Part shown: piece by piece, positions 59,801 through 64,000 of the stretch
Numbering within the stretch: position 1 is the stretch's first letter
Layout of the letters: every line of letters begins with the position of its first letter
Assembly: GCF_003265705.1 (NCBI RefSeq)
Contig: NW_020312775.1
Span: 9,350,821-9,414,820 of the forward strand
DNA: 64,000 nucleotides
Direction of reading: 5' to 3'
From: Callorhinus ursinus
Taxonomy: Eukaryota; Chordata; Mammalia; Carnivora; Otariidae
Made by a program: the position numbers and the translations under genes
The notes under the pieces: model-generated
Told to the model about the DNA's origin: nothing
What the model saw: the letters and a program-made list of their open reading frames with translations, nothing else
The model's database searches: none

Positions 59801-59988
59801 GGGACACCTGGGTGGCTCAGTCTGTTAAGCATCCAAATTTTGGTTTTGGCTCTGATCATGATGCAGGGTCCTGAGATCAAGCCCTGTGTTAGACTCCTCA
59901 CTCAGCAGAGAGTCTGCTTTCCTCCTCTCTGCCCCCCCCGACTCATGCACTCTCTCTAAAATAAATAAATAAATCTTTAAAAATCAAT
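59801..59988 (+). mobile_element. CAN SINE, plus member of a head-to-head pair
   Basis: The head GGGACACCTGGGTGGCTCAG begins about 25 bp after the head of the antisense SINE. The body ends AAATAAATAAATCTTTAAAA. Confidence 0.88.
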
Positions 59989-60014
59989 CAATTAATCAAT
60001 CAATAAATAAATAG

Positions 60015-60430
60015 TTATTAAGGAGGGCATGTGTTGTGATGAGCACTGGGTGTTATACACAACTAATGAATCATTGAACACTACAGCAAAAACTAATGAG
60101 GTACTTACAGGGGCTAAGTGAACATAATAAATTAATAATCAAATATGTTAATTAATTAAATGCATGTGTAGAAGCAAAAAAAAAAGAGAAACAAAGCAGA
60201 TGAACAAAGGGAATAAAAGACAAACAAAAATGAGACTGTTAAATATGGAGAAGAAACTGGTGGTTGCCAGATGGGAAATGGGTTGGGTGATTTGTAAAAT
60301 TGTTGAAGAGTATTAAGAGTACACTTATTGTGATGAACACTGAGCAATGCAGAGTGCTGAATTGCTATATTGTACACCTGAAACCAATAAAACACTTTAT
60401 ATTAGTTATACTGGAATTTTATAAATAAAT
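60015..60430 (+). mobile_element. Two consecutive L1 3' tails
   Basis: TTAAGGAGGGCATGTGTTG to AACATAATAAATTAATAAT (60015-60140) is one carnivore L1 terminus. A second, older one follows at 60190-60430 (GGTGGTTGCCAGATGGGAAA to CTGGAATTTTATAAATAAAT). Confidence 0.75.
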
Positions 60431-60708
60431 ATCAATCAATCAAAACAAAAACTTCATGAGGCTGGAGTGGGCACTGAAAGAACTGACAGTTGCCTTATCT
60501 GGTACTTCTTATAAACTTATTTCTCTTCAGAGTTTCTACATATTGGGAGACACAGAAGTATATCTAATTTTATTTTATAATAAACTATATAATTTATAGT
60601 TAGAATTATGGTGCAACTTCCCATGTAAAAACAAAATAGATTTTATTTTTGTCTATGCTTATCAGAAAAGGAAAACTTACACATCCTCATATATTACCAA
60701 TACAATAG

Positions 60709-60937
60709 GAAGAAGAAGAAGAGGAAGAGGAAATGGATGAAGAAGAAGAAGAAGAGGAAGAAGAAGAAGAAAAAGAAGAAGAAGAAAAAGAAGAAAAAGA
60801 AGAAGAAGAAGAAGAAGAAGAAGAAGAAGAAGAAGAAGAAGAANNNNNNNNNNAAGAAGAAGAAGAAGAAGAAGAAGAAGAAGAAGAAGAAGAAGAAGAA
60901 AAGAAGAAGAAGAAGGGAGAGGGGAAGGGAAGGGGAA
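60709..60937. repeat. (GAA)n microsatellite containing an assembly gap
   Basis: A GAA/GAAGAG-rich purine tract is interrupted by ten N at 60844-60853. Long poly-Glu and poly-Lys frames come from this repeat and are not genes. The true repeat length is unknown because the gap sits in the longest pure run. Confidence 0.95.
60844..60853. other. Assembly gap, 10 N
   Basis: Ten undetermined bases lie in the middle of the GAA repeat. A fixed run of ten usually marks a gap of unknown or estimated size. Confidence 0.99.
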
Positions 60938-60956
60938 GAAGAAGTCTATTTACTGA

Positions 60957-61165
60957 ATGTCAGTTATGAGCCAGGCAATACAGTTTATATTTCCTTATAT
61001 ATTAACCCACTTAATATTCACAGTCTATAAGTTAAATTTTATCTCCATTTTTTCAGATATAGAAATTAAGGCTCAAAAAGATTTAAAAATTGTACAATAT
61101 TATACAGTTAATAAATCAAGAGTTGAGTATCAAGCCAAGATCTATCTGGCTCCCTTTTTTCTAGT
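60957..61165 (-). repeat. MIR SINE
   Basis: GAGCCAGGCAATACAGTTTA, ATTAACCCACTTAATATTCA and CCATTTTTTCAGATATAGAA follow reversed MIR order, directly after the GAA microsatellite. Confidence 0.75.
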
Positions 61166-62894
61166 ATTCCACAATACCATTATGTACTTTATATTGCACA
61201 TTTAATTCATAGGATGTTAGAATCTTTGTGTTGTCTTCTATACAGTAATTTAAGCTGGTACAGATAAAATATATATTTATTCTAAAGAAAATGTTAGATT
61301 TCAGACAGTTTTATAACTTCTATTATTTCAGAAATTATTAACTTCTGTAAACTTCTTAATTCACTTATTACACTGATAAAATATAAGGATTACAAATTAG
61401 TGGCCTGGAAATCACATTTTTAGCTCAAGATATTTTAAGGTAGGATAAGAAAGGATTTGGGGATTGTTTAGCTTAGAAGTCATTTGAGAAGTGCATTAGT
61501 TTCCTTGGCTGACTAATTTTAGCAGTTTTAAATCCTTTAATTTTAGAACTTGTTTCATGAAGAGAGGGCTTTTGAAGCTATGCCATTTACTGTTCTCTAA
61601 AAAAAAAAATCTTATTTATGGATATTTTTAAATAAAAACTATTTTCTTCACTACCAGATTTTAGTGGAGATATATGAAAGGAGGAAATGGTGTTTTTTTA
61701 AATAATATTTCCAGATTGATAATGAAGTGTTTTTATTTTTTAATTTATATTTTTAGCCTCTTGTACCAAATATTTGATTTGTACTGTACTTGGAAAACAG
61801 GAACTACAAGAAAAAATAAAAGCACAATGGGTTTTCTCTTAATCTACTAGCTTTGTTGCAATTTGCACATATGATTTATTTGAATACTTGGGCCATGCAC
61901 AGTGTTCTTGTTTTTTTTTTTTTAATCATACTATTACCAAACCCAAACTAGAGCTGTTAATGAGGTACTGACAGAAGTAGAAATGCTAAATTGAAGTGAT
62001 TACACTCTCTCAATGACTTAAGAATGCTATATGCAAAGCAGTACAGGTAGTACAATCCTTTAAGCCCATGATTGGCACTCTGAGAATCATACCACTGTTT
62101 TGTTTGCTAAATATGTTTTTCAGATTTCTAAACCATCTTTATGATAAAATGAATCTGGTTATATGTTTCTTCAGATATTTTAAATAGTCAGGGCCTGATA
62201 TTATAGAAAGGAAACATGAGTGGTATTTTTTTAGAATGTTGTGTGACAAAACTAAAAGATAAATGTAATTCATACATGGAATGACTTTGAAAAAACATAA
62301 TAATAGATTATTTCCGTTCTCAACACTGGATTAAATTTGAATCTAAAACAGCAAAATATAAACTGAGTTGAATATTTTGGGGAGATTTTTTCCCTATTCA
62401 TAGTACTTATGAATTTGGCACATAGATATCTAAGTAAGACAATGTGTCAGGATCCACTCACTAAGAAGGGTGTTCAAGAGAATAAAAGAAAAAGAAGTCT
62501 CAGAAAGCAAAAAGCCAGCTATACAGACAGATGAAGATATATTCTATATTCACATTAACTAAAATAACTGCCCTGTCAAACTTCATTAATTTGGAATTCA
62601 TGAATTCAGAATTTGCAAAACTTCAGAAGGATGATAGACTGATACTGTTAAAAAAGTTTAGCAAACCAATTAGTCAACAACAAAAGAGAAATATCAACTA
62701 ACGAGAAGATACAGCAATGAGAGCAAAACTCTCTAAAGGCCTGATATAGAAGGAAAGCCAATTTCTTCCTAAGTCAACATGACTGTATATAAATGCGTTC
62801 AAACCAAAAATCTAATTCATAGCCTGCCACACATGAAATGTAAATCTGTTTGTAAATGAGTAGCCTAAAGGAAAACTCTTGTCCTTCAAATATT
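61166..62894. other. Unique-looking AT-rich DNA, no gene
   Basis: The longest repeat-free stretch at the right end. I saw no convincing exon, RNA gene or regulatory motif. Confidence 0.5.
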
Positions 62895-63970
62895 TTTAAT
62901 TTAATAATTCTAGTATAGTTAACATACAGTGTTTTATTAGTTTCAGGTGTACAATATGGTGAGGCAACAATTCCATACAAAACCCAGTGCTCACCAGACA
63001 AATGTGCTCCTTTACCCCCATTGTCTATTTTACCCATCACCTCACCCACCACCTATCTGCTAACCATCAGTTTGTTCTATTTTTTTTTAAGATTTTATTT
63101 ATTTATTTGACAGAGACAACGAGAGAGAGAACACAAGCAGGGAGAGTGGGAGAGGAGAAGCAGGCTCCCCGCCGAGCAGGAAGCCCAATGTGGGACTCGA
63201 TCCCAGGAACCTGGGATCATGACCTGAGCTGAAGGCAGACACTTAACCGACTGAGCCACCCAGGCGCCCCAGTTTGTTCTATATAGTTAATAGTCTGTTT
63301 CCTCATTTGTTTGGTTTCTATATTCCACACATAAGTGAAATCATACGGTATTTGTTTTTCTTTGAATGACTTATTTTCCTTATCATTATATTCTATAGTT
63401 CCATCCAAGTCATTCCAAATGATAAGATTTCATTATTTATTGTGGCTGAATAATATTCCATTATATATATGCCACATCTTCTTTATCCATTCATCAGTTG
63501 GTGAGTCCTTGGGTTGCTTCCTTAATTTGGCTATTGTAAATAATGCTGCTGTAAACATATGGTTGTATGCATCCCTTTGAATTAGTGTTTTTGTGTTATT
63601 TGGATGAATACCCAGTAGTGTGATCACTGGATCATAGGGTAGTTCTATTTTTACTTTTTGGGGAACCTCCATACTGTTTTCCAGATTGGCTGCACCAGTT
63701 TGCATTTCCACCAGCAGTGCAAGAGTATTCCCATTTCTCCACATCCTTGCCAACACCTCTTGTTTCTTATGTTTTTGATTTTAGCTAATCTGACAAGTGT
63801 GAGATGATATCTCATTGAGGTTTTGATTTGCATTTCCCTGGTGTGTTATGTTGAGCATCTTTTCATGTGTCTGTTGGTCATCTGTATGTCTTCTTTGCAG
63901 AAATATCTGTTCATGACATCTGCCCATGTTTTAATTGAATTATTTGGGTTTTGCATGTTGAGTTGTAGTT
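62895..63970 (-). mobile_element. Antisense L1 3' end to ORF2 with a SINE
   Basis: The element opens AGTATAGTTAACATACAGTG and runs antisense through CCATTTCTCCACATCCTTGC to CATGTTTTAATTGAATTATTTGG. A SINE interrupts it at 63081-63270. The last 30 bases of the window (AGGGGCAGAGGGA) could be the start of another antisense SINE. Confidence 0.82.
63081..63270 (-). mobile_element. CAN SINE in an antisense L1
   Basis: AGTTTGTTCTAT at 63069-63080 and 63271-63282 brackets an antisense SINE ending CCACCCAGGCGCCCC. Confidence 0.92.
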
Positions 63971-64000
63971 TTTAAAGGGGAGTAGGAAGGGGCAGAGGGA

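Noticed and set aside
59575..59988. CRISPR-like or palindromic regulatory array
   Set aside because: The inverted repeats are two SINEs; no spaced direct-repeat array was seen anywhere in the window.
60733..61030. Glu-rich and Lys-rich frames of 78 and 97 codons
   Set aside because: They arise from the GAA repeat and run across an assembly gap.
1..64000. A novel multi-gene biological system
   Set aside because: Apart from one known vertebrate gene, the open frames are explained by L1, SINE, ERV or microsatellite sequence, and no cluster of unknown conserved genes is present.

Overview
The window is 64 kb of AT-rich, repeat-dense nuclear DNA from a carnivoran mammal. The evidence is about twenty tRNA-derived CAN SINEs (heads like GCCTGGGTGGCTCAG, TC-rich middles, AATAAAATCTTT tails) and many carnivore-type L1 3' ends. 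The SINE bodies look arctoid (bear, panda, seal or mustelid) rather than dog or cat; this is family knowledge, not a search.

The only host protein-coding gene I can support is on the minus strand. Eight consecutive internal coding exons (48435 down to 17302) splice into one open frame of 1503 nt: 500 complete codons plus split codons at both ends. All junctions are GT-AG and every phase matches. The product is a BTB-BACK-Kelch protein, best recognised as KLHL4, an X-linked gene in other mammals. The N-terminal coding exon lies beyond position 64000 or was not found. The last exons, carrying the rest of the final Kelch repeats, lie to the left of position 1.

Layout: 1-16130 is a nearly unbroken stack of L1 fragments, mostly plus-oriented, with nested SINEs. 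17302-22031 holds three Kelch exons. 22032-34947 is a 12.9-kb intron with an old plus-oriented class I endogenous retrovirus (LTRs at 27816-28319 and 34023-34522), an inverted ('twin-primed') L1 and SINEs. 34948-48435 holds the exons for the linker/first Kelch repeat, BACK and BTB, separated by introns with SINEs, MIRs, MER5 and L1s. 48436-64000 is upstream intronic or flanking DNA, again mostly L1, with a gapped GAA microsatellite at 60709-60937.

The most notable non-genic feature is a composite retro-insertion at 46180-46593: a full-length U6 snRNA sequence joined to a truncated L1 3' end, then about 170 bp of other sequence, then poly(A), flanked by a 16-bp target-site duplication inside an older L1. 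I found no operon, CRISPR array or other unknown gene system. Apart from KLHL4, the open reading frames look like L1, SINE, ERV or simple-repeat shadows.
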